The notes under the pieces are model-generated. The model was not told the DNA's origin. It saw only the letters and a program-made list of their open reading frames with translations, and did not search any database. From positions 1-41,005 of the IMG/VR virus record IMGVR_UViG_3300027801_000054: a DNA stretch of 41,005 bases; one strand, given 5' to 3'. A program made the translations under genes and the position numbers. Origin of the DNA: a virus. Within the stretch, counting starts at the first letter, position 1; every line of letters begins with the position of its first letter. Shown piece after piece: positions 21,187 through 30,108 of this stretch.

Positions 21187-22521
21187 ATGTCTTTCGCAAT
21201 ATTCAAACAAAGCATGTTAGGTTATATGAAAAATCAAGATGGGATTAAAGCCTTCCCTGAATTTGCAAAAAAGATTACACAAGAATATGATATGTGTATT
21301 AGGAGAGGTTTACAGACAATAAACAATATCCCTATACAAACACCAAACATTGCTTTGATGGAAACTTTAGTTACTCTTGCGTGTACAACTGCACTTTCAA
21401 AACAAAAAGGAAAGCATGTTTTTGCCGATGATATAGGAAAGGGTGTATTAGGTTATTGGACCGGTGCAACTTTAGTAACAGGAATACCACCAATAATTCC
21501 AGCTCCAGGTTCTATGTTAAATATAACAACAACCGCAGCTATAACAACTTCACCTGGAACTTGGACACCAGTTGGACCACTTAGTCCCGTTGATGATAGT
21601 GGATTGTTTTTAGATAGATTAATAGCATCCATGATGTCTCATGTACCAACCATACAAGGATTATATATGACAACATCATTATATCCAGGTGCACCACCAT
21701 TCGTTGCACCAGGTGTATTAACATGGACTGGGTTTACAGTTCCACCAGCAGGACCTAGTGTACCGAAACCAGTAGTTAATCCACCAATTGATTTGAGTAT
21801 TATAGATACACTCCTTCTTACGGTAGAAGAATTATTAGAAATTATTCCTGATAACAACAACACCGTAGCTGGTGCAGCTGCGGTTGTTGCAGCAACAGGA
21901 ACCGAAATACTTACAGATGATGGTGAAGAAAAAAACTCAACATTAGCAGCGATTCAAAGACAATCTGCTCCTGATGTATCACCAGATTTATCAGATACTC
22001 CTGATGAAATAACTCCTTCAGAAAATGCTGCAGAAGCAATACCTTCACAATGTGGAGTAGGATTAAACTATGAGGCCGAGTTATCACCCAATTTAAAAGT
22101 TCGTTCTTTATCATTGGATGTTACGTTCCCACATAAGATAAAAGCAGCACATGGTCTTACTGTTGATGATATTGTGTGTAACTTAAAACACGTAGCGGTA
22201 AATATAGTAGAGCCAATACTAGCAAAATATCCAAATGTAGTAATCAATTCAGCTTTCCGAGGAACACCAAGTTTAGTAGGTAGGGTCTCTCAGCATGAGA
22301 TTGGTGAAGCAATAGATATTCAATTCACAGGACTTGGGCCAAGAGATTATTTACCAATCTCTAAATGGATTGTGGAAACACTCCCATTTGACCAATTTAT
22401 ATTTGAACATGGTAATAGTATATGGTTACATATCACTTGTAAACGTACTGGAACTAATCGTAAAAAGAAAATGACTATGATAAATAAAAAATACGAGATG
22501 GGAATCAAATGTTACTATTAG
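21187..22521 (+). CDS. Tail-associated protein with M15 peptidoglycan peptidase domain
   Basis: A 444-residue protein in three parts. A helical N-terminal region (1-90) is followed by a long Pro/Thr/Ala-rich low-complexity region (about 95-290, strings such as TTTAAITTSPGTWTP). The C-terminal D-Ala-D-Ala carboxypeptidase-type (M15) domain covers about 310-430, with INSAFRG, SQHEIGEAIDIQF and WLHI. H370, D377 and H415 are the expected zinc ligands. It would cut peptide cross-links during DNA entry, the task done by gp5 lysozyme in T4. The gene directly follows the gp5-like hub. The last 15 residues are basic (RKKKMTMINKK). Confidence 0.85.
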   Translation: MSFAIFKQSMLGYMKNQDGIKAFPEFAKKITQEYDMCIRRGLQTINNIPIQTPNIALMETLVTLACTTALSKQKGKHVFADDIGKGVLGYWTGATLVTGIPPIIPAPGSMLNITTTAAITTSPGTWTPVGPLSPVDDSGLFLDRLIASMMSHVPTIQGLYMTTSLYPGAPPFVAPGVLTWTGFTVPPAGPSVPKPVVNPPIDLSIIDTLLLTVEELLEIIPDNNNTVAGAAAVVAATGTEILTDDGEEKNSTLAAIQRQSAPDVSPDLSDTPDEITPSENAAEAIPSQCGVGLNYEAELSPNLKVRSLSLDVTFPHKIKAAHGLTVDDIVCNLKHVAVNIVEPILAKYPNVVINSAFRGTPSLVGRVSQHEIGEAIDIQFTGLGPRDYLPISKWIVETLPFDQFIFEHGNSIWLHITCKRTGTNRKKKMTMINKKYEMGIKCYY

Positions 22522-22553
22522 TGTGAATACGAACCATAAAATCAACAAAGATA

Positions 22554-22561
22554 TATTTATA
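22554..22561 (+). promoter_or_regulatory. Late-type promoter element for the wedge operon
   Basis: TATTTATA, followed by GTAAGATAA, close to the sequence after the element at 19506. It is 21 bases before the ATG at 22583. Confidence 0.55.
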
Positions 22562-22582
22562 GTAAGATAACAAGAATTAGAA

Positions 22583-23230
22583 ATGAATAACAAACAATTA
22601 ATTAAAGTAATAAAGGCACTCGTTGAAGTAGAGGTTGCTAAAAAGCAAGAGCTATTTTTGTCTAAAACATTTCCTAAAATCTTAGAAGCGGAAGTTAGTA
22701 AAAGATTATTGGAAGTTACAAAGACATCAAAAAAGGTACTAAAGAAAAAAACACAGGATCCATTTGATATGGCTAATGAAATTCTTAGAGAAGAACAATC
22801 AGCAACTATTGTACCAATACAAGAAAACACACAAGCACCACAGAGAACATTCTCAAAGAACGCAGTATTAAATCAAGTATTAAATCAAACAACTCCCTTT
22901 TCTAAAGCACAGAGAAGTGGCCAAGGTGGTGGGGCATCTGTATTAGATAGTTTACCACAACAAACACAACAACCAATAGTTCAAGAAAATACTCACATAC
23001 CTTCTTATATGGATGCAGAACCGGATATTGACCAAACAGTTAGTATGGGAACATCTTTAGGAGCAGGTGGAACAGATGCATTAAGAGCTCAAATGGCTCA
23101 CAAAATGGGATATCAACAAATGGCATCTACTCCAAGTAAAACTGGATTAGGAGTTCAGACTGGATTACCTGGTTTAGATAGAATATTAAATAGAGATAAC
23201 TCTGAACTTGTTAAAAAGTTTAAGAGATAA
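22583..23230 (+). CDS. Tail module protein with disordered Gln-rich centre
   Basis: A 215-residue protein. A helical, basic N-terminus (1-60, KLLEVTKTSKKVLKKK-type sequence) is followed by a low-complexity Gln/Ser/Pro region (about 75-150, LPQQTQQP and AQRSGQGGG) and a short conserved-looking C-terminus (GLGVQTGLPGLDRILNRDN). No catalytic motif is visible. It is the first gene of the gp25-gp6 transcript and sits 16 bases before gp25. It is probably a tail assembly factor or minor structural protein. I cannot name a T4 equivalent. Confidence 0.7.
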   Translation: MNNKQLIKVIKALVEVEVAKKQELFLSKTFPKILEAEVSKRLLEVTKTSKKVLKKKTQDPFDMANEILREEQSATIVPIQENTQAPQRTFSKNAVLNQVLNQTTPFSKAQRSGQGGGASVLDSLPQQTQQPIVQENTHIPSYMDAEPDIDQTVSMGTSLGAGGTDALRAQMAHKMGYQQMASTPSKTGLGVQTGLPGLDRILNRDNSELVKKFKR

Positions 23231-23246
23231 AATAAGGAATAAATAA

Positions 23247-23678
23247 ATGGCTTACATTCTTGATAAGAAAATAGTAAAAGATACCGAAGAGTTTTCTAAC
23301 TCCGCGTATGGAATTACTTTGCCAGTACAAAGAGGAAATGGTGGTTACTTTGACCAGGCATTTTCTTCATTTGAACAAGCAAAAAGTAATTTAAAAAATT
23401 TACTATTAACTAATAAGGGTGAACGAATTCTACAACCAGATTTTGGTACAGGATTACAAGAGCTATTATTTGAACAAATAACAGATGATTTAGAAATACA
23501 ACTTGAATCACTAATAACGGATAGTGTTAACTTCTGGTTACCATATATTGATATTGATGAAATTGTAGTAGATATGACGGATGAAATGAAAGATAAAAAT
23601 ACTGCTGGAATTCATTTAAAGTTTTCAGTAGGTGGTCAATTTGAATCACAAGAATTAACATTTACGGTAAGAGGATAA
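23247..23678 (+). CDS. 25: Baseplate wedge protein gp25
   Basis: A 143-residue member of the gp25/W family, part of the baseplate wedge that starts sheath assembly. The family core is clear: LKNLLLTNKGERILQPDFGTGLQELLFE (about 50-77), the segment that carries the conserved R-x-x-x-P-x-F-G-x-x-L pattern. ITDDLEIQLESLITDSVNFWLPYI comes next, and a beta hairpin at the end. T4 gp25 has 132 residues. Gene order gp25-gp6 is the same as in other T4-like phages. Confidence 0.93.
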   Translation: MAYILDKKIVKDTEEFSNSAYGITLPVQRGNGGYFDQAFSSFEQAKSNLKNLLLTNKGERILQPDFGTGLQELLFEQITDDLEIQLESLITDSVNFWLPYIDIDEIVVDMTDEMKDKNTAGIHLKFSVGGQFESQELTFTVRG

Positions 23679-23682
23679 AAAA

Positions 23683-25698
23683 ATGGCATTAAATAGTTCA
23701 ACAAAAAAATCGAATCAAGGTAGGGACATAAAGTACCTTAATAAAGATTTCTCTGGATTTAGAGAAAATCTAATCCAGTACGCAAAAACATATTTCCCTC
23801 AAACTTATTCTGATTTCAACGAAGCCTCTCCTGGAATGATGTTCATTGAAATGGCATCTTATCTTGGTGATGTTCTTTCATATTACACAGATGATACATT
23901 AAAAGAATCATTAATGTTATATTCTGAAGATAAACAGAATGTAGTTGCATTGGCAGAATATCTTGGATATAAGCCAAAAGTAACTTCACCATCAATTGTA
24001 AGATTGGCAGTATATCAAACCGTACCATCAATTGGAACTGGAGATGAAGTAAGAGCAGATTTGGATTATTGTTTGAGAATCAAAGAAGGAATGGTAGTAG
24101 TATCATCAAATTCAGGAACACGATTTAGAAGTACAGAACTACTTGATTTTTCGGTAGAAGATGACAGAGAAATTTCAATTTACGAAAGTAACGAAGGAAC
24201 ACCAACAACATATTTATTAAAAAAATATGTAAATGCAATGTCTGCTGAACTAAAAACAATTAATTATACTTTTGGTAATTCTCCTGAACAATTTTCTAAA
24301 ATACAATTAGGAGATAATAATGTAATTGATATTTATGATGTTAGAGATTCTAATGGAAATAAGTGGTATCAAGTTCCTTACTTAGCACAAGAAATGGTTT
24401 ACGTTGATTATGCAAACTCAGAACAAACAGATAAAGATTTGGCTCAATTCAAAGAATCTGTACCAAATGTTCTTAAAGTTTTAAAAACATCAAGGAGATT
24501 TACAACTAAAATAAATGATGATAATACAACATCACTTGTATTCGGTGCAGGTAATTCTTCAAAAGGAGATGAAACTCTAATACCTAGCTTTAAAAATGTA
24601 GGATTGGGATTAAACTCTTCTATTGATAAAATGGGTGCATCATTTGATCCTTCAAACTTTCTAAAAACAAAATCATATGGTCAAGCTCCAACAGGAGAAT
24701 TTACTATATCTTATTTAGTTGGTGGTGGAGTAAAATCAAATGTAGGTGTAGGTGAATTAAATAATCTTGAAACAATTTCATTTGATGATGATATTTCATC
24801 TTTCCAAGAAGCAGAAAAGGCTCTTTATAGAGTATCCAAAAATTCTGTTGCTGTTGATAATGAAGAAACAGGAACTGGTGGTAAGGGTGCAGATACGATT
24901 GAAGAAATTAGAGAAAATGCATTAGCAAACTTTGGTTCACAAAATAGAGCAGTAACTCGTAAAGATTATCAAGTAAGAGCATTATCATTACCAGCAAAAT
25001 ATGGTGGTATCGCTAAAGCTTATTGTGCACCAGATGGTGAGTTGGATAATAATTCTCCAGCTTCTATATTAGCCAATCAAACTTCACTTAATGAGTTTAC
25101 AGGATTAGTTCAAAAATTAGGTGATACTAAACGAACAGAACAAGAAATAAAAGATGAAGTAACACGATTTTTAGGTGGTAAGAAATCAAATACATCTGAA
25201 AAGAATAATCCATTTGCAATTAATTTATACATACTTGGATACAATTCAGAAAAAACGTTATCTACTTTAAATCAAGCAGTTAAAGAAAACTTAAAAACAT
25301 ATATTAGCGAATACAGAATGTTAACGGATGGTGTTAATTTAATAGATGGATTTGTTATAAACATTGGATGTGATTTTGAAATCCGAGTTTATGGTGGATA
25401 TAACAAAAGAGAGGTGTTGGTTAAAGTTCAACAAGAATTAGCAAAATACTTTAATATAGATAATTGGACGTTTAACATGGCAATCAATATATCGGAAATA
25501 GAATTATTAATCGCAGGTATCGAGGGAGTTCAGTCTGTACCAAAATGTGAAATTATTAACAAGTGTTTAGGAAACTACTCAGAACACTCATATAATATAT
25601 CAGATGCAACTAAAGGTAAAATGGTTTATCCATCTTTAGATCCATCTATATTTGAAGTGAAGTATCCAAACAAAGATTTAAAAGGGAGGGTTATATAA
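23683..25698 (+). CDS. 6: Baseplate wedge protein gp6
   Basis: The largest conserved wedge component, 671 residues against 660 in T4. The N-terminal hallmark is YLNKDFSGFRENLIQYAKTY, followed by EASPGMMFIEMASYLGDVLSYYTDDTLKE and LAEYLGYKPK. The C-terminal half contains the J-like region (FGSQNRAVTRKDYQVRAL, about 420-440, and NIGCDFEIRVYGGYN). gp6 dimers join wedges into the ring around the hub. It starts five bases after gp25, and its stop overlaps the next ATG. No lesions are visible. Confidence 0.94.
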   Translation: MALNSSTKKSNQGRDIKYLNKDFSGFRENLIQYAKTYFPQTYSDFNEASPGMMFIEMASYLGDVLSYYTDDTLKESLMLYSEDKQNVVALAEYLGYKPKVTSPSIVRLAVYQTVPSIGTGDEVRADLDYCLRIKEGMVVVSSNSGTRFRSTELLDFSVEDDREISIYESNEGTPTTYLLKKYVNAMSAELKTINYTFGNSPEQFSKIQLGDNNVIDIYDVRDSNGNKWYQVPYLAQEMVYVDYANSEQTDKDLAQFKESVPNVLKVLKTSRRFTTKINDDNTTSLVFGAGNSSKGDETLIPSFKNVGLGLNSSIDKMGASFDPSNFLKTKSYGQAPTGEFTISYLVGGGVKSNVGVGELNNLETISFDDDISSFQEAEKALYRVSKNSVAVDNEETGTGGKGADTIEEIRENALANFGSQNRAVTRKDYQVRALSLPAKYGGIAKAYCAPDGELDNNSPASILANQTSLNEFTGLVQKLGDTKRTEQEIKDEVTRFLGGKKSNTSEKNNPFAINLYILGYNSEKTLSTLNQAVKENLKTYISEYRMLTDGVNLIDGFVINIGCDFEIRVYGGYNKREVLVKVQQELAKYFNIDNWTFNMAINISEIELLIAGIEGVQSVPKCEIINKCLGNYSEHSYNISDATKGKMVYPSLDPSIFEVKYPNKDLKGRVI

Positions 25699-26759
25699 TG
25701 TATTATTTCGTAACAGCATCAAAAGATTCAACAATTTATTTACAACAACCTACCCAAAATACAGGTAGGGATGAGGTATTGGAAATAACTAAAACGTATT
25801 ATGGTAACTTAAAGGATATTTCTCGTTCTTTAATTCAATTTAATACAAATGAAATATCTGCTTCAAATGCAAGTGGAGATATTTCTGTACATTCTGCTGA
25901 ACTTATTATTAGAGAATGTGAATCAATTGAATCCCCAACAGATTATACACTTCATGCTCATCCTGTTTCCCAATCATGGGATGTTGGAATTGGAACTCGA
26001 TTTGATGTGATATCAATTGAGGGATGTAGTTGGAATAAAAGAACAACTTTATCAAATTGGTTAATCGGTTCGGCTTCATTAGAAAGTTCAGGTTCACACA
26101 ATGGTAAAGGAGGAATGTGGTTAACTGGTTCATCGGCATCACAGACATTTTCTTATTCATCATCTGATATATCAATGAATGTATTAAATACAGTTCAAGA
26201 TTGGGTATCTGGTTCAATTCCAAATAATGGATTAATATTGAAACATGATTCTGAGAAAGAGAATGATACTACTGATTATGGACAATTGAAGTTCTTTTCA
26301 AAAGAAACAAATACAATTTACCAACCTAAAATAAGAATTGGTTGGGATGATTCAACTTATACAACAGGTTCTCTTACAGAACTTGCATCGGATGATATTC
26401 ATGTAACGTTTAAAAGATTAAAAACTTCGTATAAGAGGGGAAGTAAACCTACAATTAGAGTTTTCGCAAGAGAAAAATATCCTCTTAAAACTTACACCAA
26501 CACATATTCTTATAGAGATGTTAAATATTTACCTACAACTACATACTATCAAATTAAAGATGTAGTAACTGGTGAAGTGGTAATTCCATTCGATGATGAC
26601 TATACTAAAATTAGTTGTGATGCAAACGGACACTTCTTTAAATTAAATTTAACAAATTGGGAAATCAATAGAGATTACTATATTGAAACAAAAATAAATA
26701 GAAATGGTGTAGTTGAATACTTTGAAGACAAGGATTTAACATTCACCGTAGAATTATAA
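25698..26759 (+). CDS. DNRLRE-like structural protein of the baseplate module
   Basis: A 353-residue beta-rich protein. The first 200 residues fit the DNRLRE pattern seen in bacterial surface proteins: ASKDSTIYLQQPTQNTGRDE, ISRSLIQFNTNEI, ELIIRECES, VSQSWDVG, then NTVQDWVSG...NNGLILKHD. The C-terminal part (about 230-353) is another beta domain. It occupies the position after gp6, where T4 has gp7. It has no similarity to gp7 that I can see. It may be a carbohydrate-facing or stabilising baseplate component. It is coupled to gp6 by a one-base overlap (TAATG). Confidence 0.72.
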   Translation: MYYFVTASKDSTIYLQQPTQNTGRDEVLEITKTYYGNLKDISRSLIQFNTNEISASNASGDISVHSAELIIRECESIESPTDYTLHAHPVSQSWDVGIGTRFDVISIEGCSWNKRTTLSNWLIGSASLESSGSHNGKGGMWLTGSSASQTFSYSSSDISMNVLNTVQDWVSGSIPNNGLILKHDSEKENDTTDYGQLKFFSKETNTIYQPKIRIGWDDSTYTTGSLTELASDDIHVTFKRLKTSYKRGSKPTIRVFAREKYPLKTYTNTYSYRDVKYLPTTTYYQIKDVVTGEVVIPFDDDYTKISCDANGHFFKLNLTNWEINRDYYIETKINRNGVVEYFEDKDLTFTVEL

Positions 26760-26760
26760 C

Positions 26761-28101
26761 ATGGCAGCTAAACCTGAAGATTTTAAAGTAGGAGAACTTT
26801 TCAAAAAGTCTCCTGATAAACCTAAGCAAGACTTAATGAAGGGTGGATTGCCTCCGCGCCGAGATGAGATTAGAACAGAGCAACTTGCTAAGAAAGGTTC
26901 TAAAGGAATACAAAGGGATAAAAAAACAGGTGGTATTCTTGTACGTAAAAAAAATAACAAACAAGTTAGACCGTTTAGAGATGTCCCACCACCAATAAAG
27001 TGGAATGATAGACCAATCAAGGGAAAGCAAATTTCCCCAAGATATAAATCAGATTGGGTTGATGATGGAGAAACGTTAGAATACGATGATAATCAAACTA
27101 AGTTTAGTGGAGAAACTTCTGGTTATATAGAAAAGCCAAAATATAATGAAGAAGAACTAAAAAAATCCTTAGATGTAAAAGTCGATGAGTTAATAAAAAA
27201 GAAGAAGCCTGAAAAAGGACCTTTTGTTAAACAAAAAATATATAATGATCTTTTAGCTAAGTACGAAGCATTGGTAAAAGTTTCAGAAGATTTTAGACAG
27301 AAATGGAATACTGCTCTTTCTGAAATAGAAAGTTTAAAAAGTAGAATTGCAGAATTGGAAGTTCAATTGGATTTGGCAAAATTACAAGAAGCTTCTGCTC
27401 AAAATGAAACACAAGTTGCGAATAACAGATTTACTACATTATTATCTGATTTTCAAAACGCAGTTATAGCAGGTAGTAAGGAGGGAGTAGAGAGGGTTTC
27501 TCTAAATGCACAAGTCCGAGGATTACAGGCACAAAAGAAAACATTACAACAACTTTTAGAAGTTCAGAAAGCAATTACTAACCAACTTACAAGTCAAGTA
27601 TCGGGAGTTGCCGCAGAAACAGCAGCTGCAGCAAGTGGTTTAACACCATTTACAGGTAATGAAGCATATTGGGGAGTTATAAAAGATAAACCAGCTGATT
27701 GGACTGGGTTTGATGCTTCATGGACAACTTCTAGGAAAAATCCACAAAGTGGAAAGGGTGGTTTTATAAAAATACAAAATCTTAGAGATGATGGTAAAAA
27801 AATAACTAAAGTTAAACTAACAGTTACCGATGCTGGTGGAATAGGTCCTATAATGGGATTTGGTTCTGATTCATCATTGAAACCATCCGCTAATGCTAAC
27901 ATTGAACAGGGTGCAACTCAAGAAATACCATTTTTCTTTAGAAAATCAATCGGAGGTAAGAACAATCCAAAACCAAAGCGTTGGGGAAACAAAGCCAGAG
28001 ATTATACCGGTAAATTTAAAATAGAAGTTGAGTTTGAAGATGGTACTGGTAACTTAAAACAAGAAGGACTTACTTGGAAGATTAGAAAAAATAAAGGATA
28101 A
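26761..28101 (+). CDS. Coiled-coil virion structural protein
   Basis: A 446-residue protein. The N-terminal 140 residues are basic and Pro/Lys-rich (LPPRRDEIRTEQLAKKGSKG, VPPPIKWNDRPIKGK), probably disordered. A long coiled coil follows (about 150-285, EIESLKSRIAELEVQLDLAK and QLLEVQKAITNQLTSQVSG). The C-terminus (about 295-446) is a globular beta domain with Trp-rich start (AYWGVIKDKPADWTGFDASW). A trimeric fibre or tail-assembly rod would fit this shape. It lies two bases after the previous gene and four before the next. Confidence 0.68.
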   Translation: MAAKPEDFKVGELFKKSPDKPKQDLMKGGLPPRRDEIRTEQLAKKGSKGIQRDKKTGGILVRKKNNKQVRPFRDVPPPIKWNDRPIKGKQISPRYKSDWVDDGETLEYDDNQTKFSGETSGYIEKPKYNEEELKKSLDVKVDELIKKKKPEKGPFVKQKIYNDLLAKYEALVKVSEDFRQKWNTALSEIESLKSRIAELEVQLDLAKLQEASAQNETQVANNRFTTLLSDFQNAVIAGSKEGVERVSLNAQVRGLQAQKKTLQQLLEVQKAITNQLTSQVSGVAAETAAAASGLTPFTGNEAYWGVIKDKPADWTGFDASWTTSRKNPQSGKGGFIKIQNLRDDGKKITKVKLTVTDAGGIGPIMGFGSDSSLKPSANANIEQGATQEIPFFFRKSIGGKNNPKPKRWGNKARDYTGKFKIEVEFEDGTGNLKQEGLTWKIRKNKG

Positions 28102-28104
28102 GAA

Positions 28105-30081
28105 ATGGCTATAAAAGGATTTAAAGACATAATCGATAGAAAAGGGTACAAGGTTGACTCTGAGGATAGAAAGGTATTTGAAAAAGAAATATCTAAATCT
28201 AACTTTGGGTTGGGTTGTTCTGATATGATCGAATTTATTTTATTTGATTCAAGTGAAAACCAACTACCACAAGGGGATGATGGTAAATTGGTACGATACA
28301 TTTATATTGATGATGTTAATATATCTGAATATTTTATAATATCAGATAATTCCCAAACAAAAAAGAAAAACGGAACAACCGAATTTATAGTAGATATTGA
28401 AAAATTAATTAGAGAAGCTGGGTATTCAAACGGAATATTTAAAACACAAGTAACTCTTTTAAACAGAAGAGTGGGTGTTGATTCAATTGAAGGTGATAAT
28501 TTATGGATACATGAAATTTCACCATCAAGAACAGAAATTAGAGTTTTACCAAATAGAGCTAAAAAGAAAAATAAAGATTTAGAAAAACGATTGGATGTAT
28601 TTCTTGAAAACGAAACGTTTAGAGATGATGTGATTTATTATGTAAATGTTTTTATAGAGGGATTGAAATTGGAAGAAATTCTTCAAAACTTTTTATTTTC
28701 CAAAGGTAAGGAAAAAGATGGAGTTGATTATATTAATTTAATTAAAAAAGAATTCAATATAGAAAGCTTTGAAGTTTTATTACATAGAATCAAAACAAAG
28801 TTTATTGAATCTATGAACTATTACGCATCAAATAAAAATTGGAGTATTAATGATATAAATTATGGTAACCCAAATGGAGATAAAACAGATTGTATTGATT
28901 TATCAATAGCACAACTATTACAAGATGCACAATCATCTTTGATTAATTGTATTGATTTCTATTTACCAAAACGAGATATACAGAAAGATAATATATTATC
29001 TAAAGAAGAGCAAATTACACTTGATAAGGTTAGTCAAATTTTAAAATCAACCACATCTAATTCAATATACACTTCTACTGTTCCAGATAAGGTAAATGCA
29101 CGAGTACGAGGTTGTACAGATCCAAAAGCTGAAAATTATAATTCATTGGCTCAAGATAACGACGGTAGTTGTACATATAAGGAAGTGATTGTTGAGGAAG
29201 AAGAAATCGAAGGATGTACTGATTCAAGTGCACTTAATTTCAATCCAAACGCTACTTCTGATAATGGAAGTTGTAAATATGAGGGTGTAATTGAAAGTGT
29301 ATCTAAAAAGTATTATATTTGGTCTTCAACTGCAAATATTAAATGGAAATTAAACGGACAAATCCAAACACCTGTTAACGGAAAGATGTATGATTCGTTT
29401 AATATCAAACATGATGTTGGTTCGATTAAATGGACAAATGATGTTAGGGAAGTACCCAAGCCTGATAAAATAGCATCTACTCGTATGTATATTGTTAAAA
29501 ATAGTAACAACCTTCCATTACTTACAAAACCATATCCTGAGTATAACGATATTGCAAATTATTATGGACAAAATCAATTAGGAACAGATAGCTATAATAA
29601 TAATTATGGAGCAGGTAAAACTGTACCCAACCCATGGTATGATACAACAAGGGAAAGCTTTCCCTTATCGGTAACTTATAAAGATGCAGTTGGTAATACT
29701 AAAACATCAAGTAATTTACTTCCAGGTGATACAACAACAATTTGTGCACAAAGAGGTTCGATATCAAAAGGACCTGGTATTGTATGTATTGAGTTAGGAC
29801 CTTGTGTTACAATACCAAAAAGGCCGATACCACCGGTTGTTGTTATTAAACCAATACCACCACCACCAAAACCGAAACCACCGGTTGTTGGTAAACCAAC
29901 ACCACCACCACCGGTATCAATACCGATTGTATCAGTTGGATCAACAACCGGAGGAGGACAAACATCAGGTCAAATGGATGATATGATAGAAGACAATACA
30001 TCATTTACCGGTCAAGGTGGAAGTTACCTTGGTGGAGGAGATATAGTGATACGAAAAAATAGACCTCCACGAGAGAGATAG
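28105..30081 (+). CDS. Structural protein with two GCxD/GSCxY repeats and a proline-rich tail
   Basis: A 658-residue protein. The N-terminal half (1-320) is alpha/beta and charged, without a known fold. Two Cys-pair repeats follow at 336-358 and 370-392, each starting GCTD and ending GSC-x-Y. Such repeats are common in Bacteroidota surface proteins and look like small calcium- or disulfide-stabilised modules. Then comes a beta region (400-560), a polyproline stretch (about 570-610, PIPPPPKPKPPVV) and a Gly/Thr-rich end (GGGQTSGQ, GQGGSYLGGG). The Gly-rich end continues in style into the next protein's start. It is probably a tail-tip or fibre-network protein. Confidence 0.68.
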   Translation: MAIKGFKDIIDRKGYKVDSEDRKVFEKEISKSNFGLGCSDMIEFILFDSSENQLPQGDDGKLVRYIYIDDVNISEYFIISDNSQTKKKNGTTEFIVDIEKLIREAGYSNGIFKTQVTLLNRRVGVDSIEGDNLWIHEISPSRTEIRVLPNRAKKKNKDLEKRLDVFLENETFRDDVIYYVNVFIEGLKLEEILQNFLFSKGKEKDGVDYINLIKKEFNIESFEVLLHRIKTKFIESMNYYASNKNWSINDINYGNPNGDKTDCIDLSIAQLLQDAQSSLINCIDFYLPKRDIQKDNILSKEEQITLDKVSQILKSTTSNSIYTSTVPDKVNARVRGCTDPKAENYNSLAQDNDGSCTYKEVIVEEEEIEGCTDSSALNFNPNATSDNGSCKYEGVIESVSKKYYIWSSTANIKWKLNGQIQTPVNGKMYDSFNIKHDVGSIKWTNDVREVPKPDKIASTRMYIVKNSNNLPLLTKPYPEYNDIANYYGQNQLGTDSYNNNYGAGKTVPNPWYDTTRESFPLSVTYKDAVGNTKTSSNLLPGDTTTICAQRGSISKGPGIVCIELGPCVTIPKRPIPPVVVIKPIPPPPKPKPPVVGKPTPPPPVSIPIVSVGSTTGGGQTSGQMDDMIEDNTSFTGQGGSYLGGGDIVIRKNRPPRER

Positions 30082-30097
30082 TAATATTAAATAAGGA

Positions 30098-30107
30098 TAT
30101 TTATATA
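30098..30107 (+). promoter_or_regulatory. Late-type promoter element abutting the 1767-residue gene
   Basis: TATTTATATA ends one base before the ATG at 30109. If used as a promoter with T4-like geometry, transcription would begin at or inside the start codon, so it may instead serve downstream genes or produce a leaderless message. Confidence 0.4.
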
Positions 30108-30108
30108 C

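Noticed and set aside
29804-29986. 60-residue His/Arg/Gln-rich frame in the 3' part of the 28105 gene
   Set aside because: It is a frame shadow of the proline-rich repeat.
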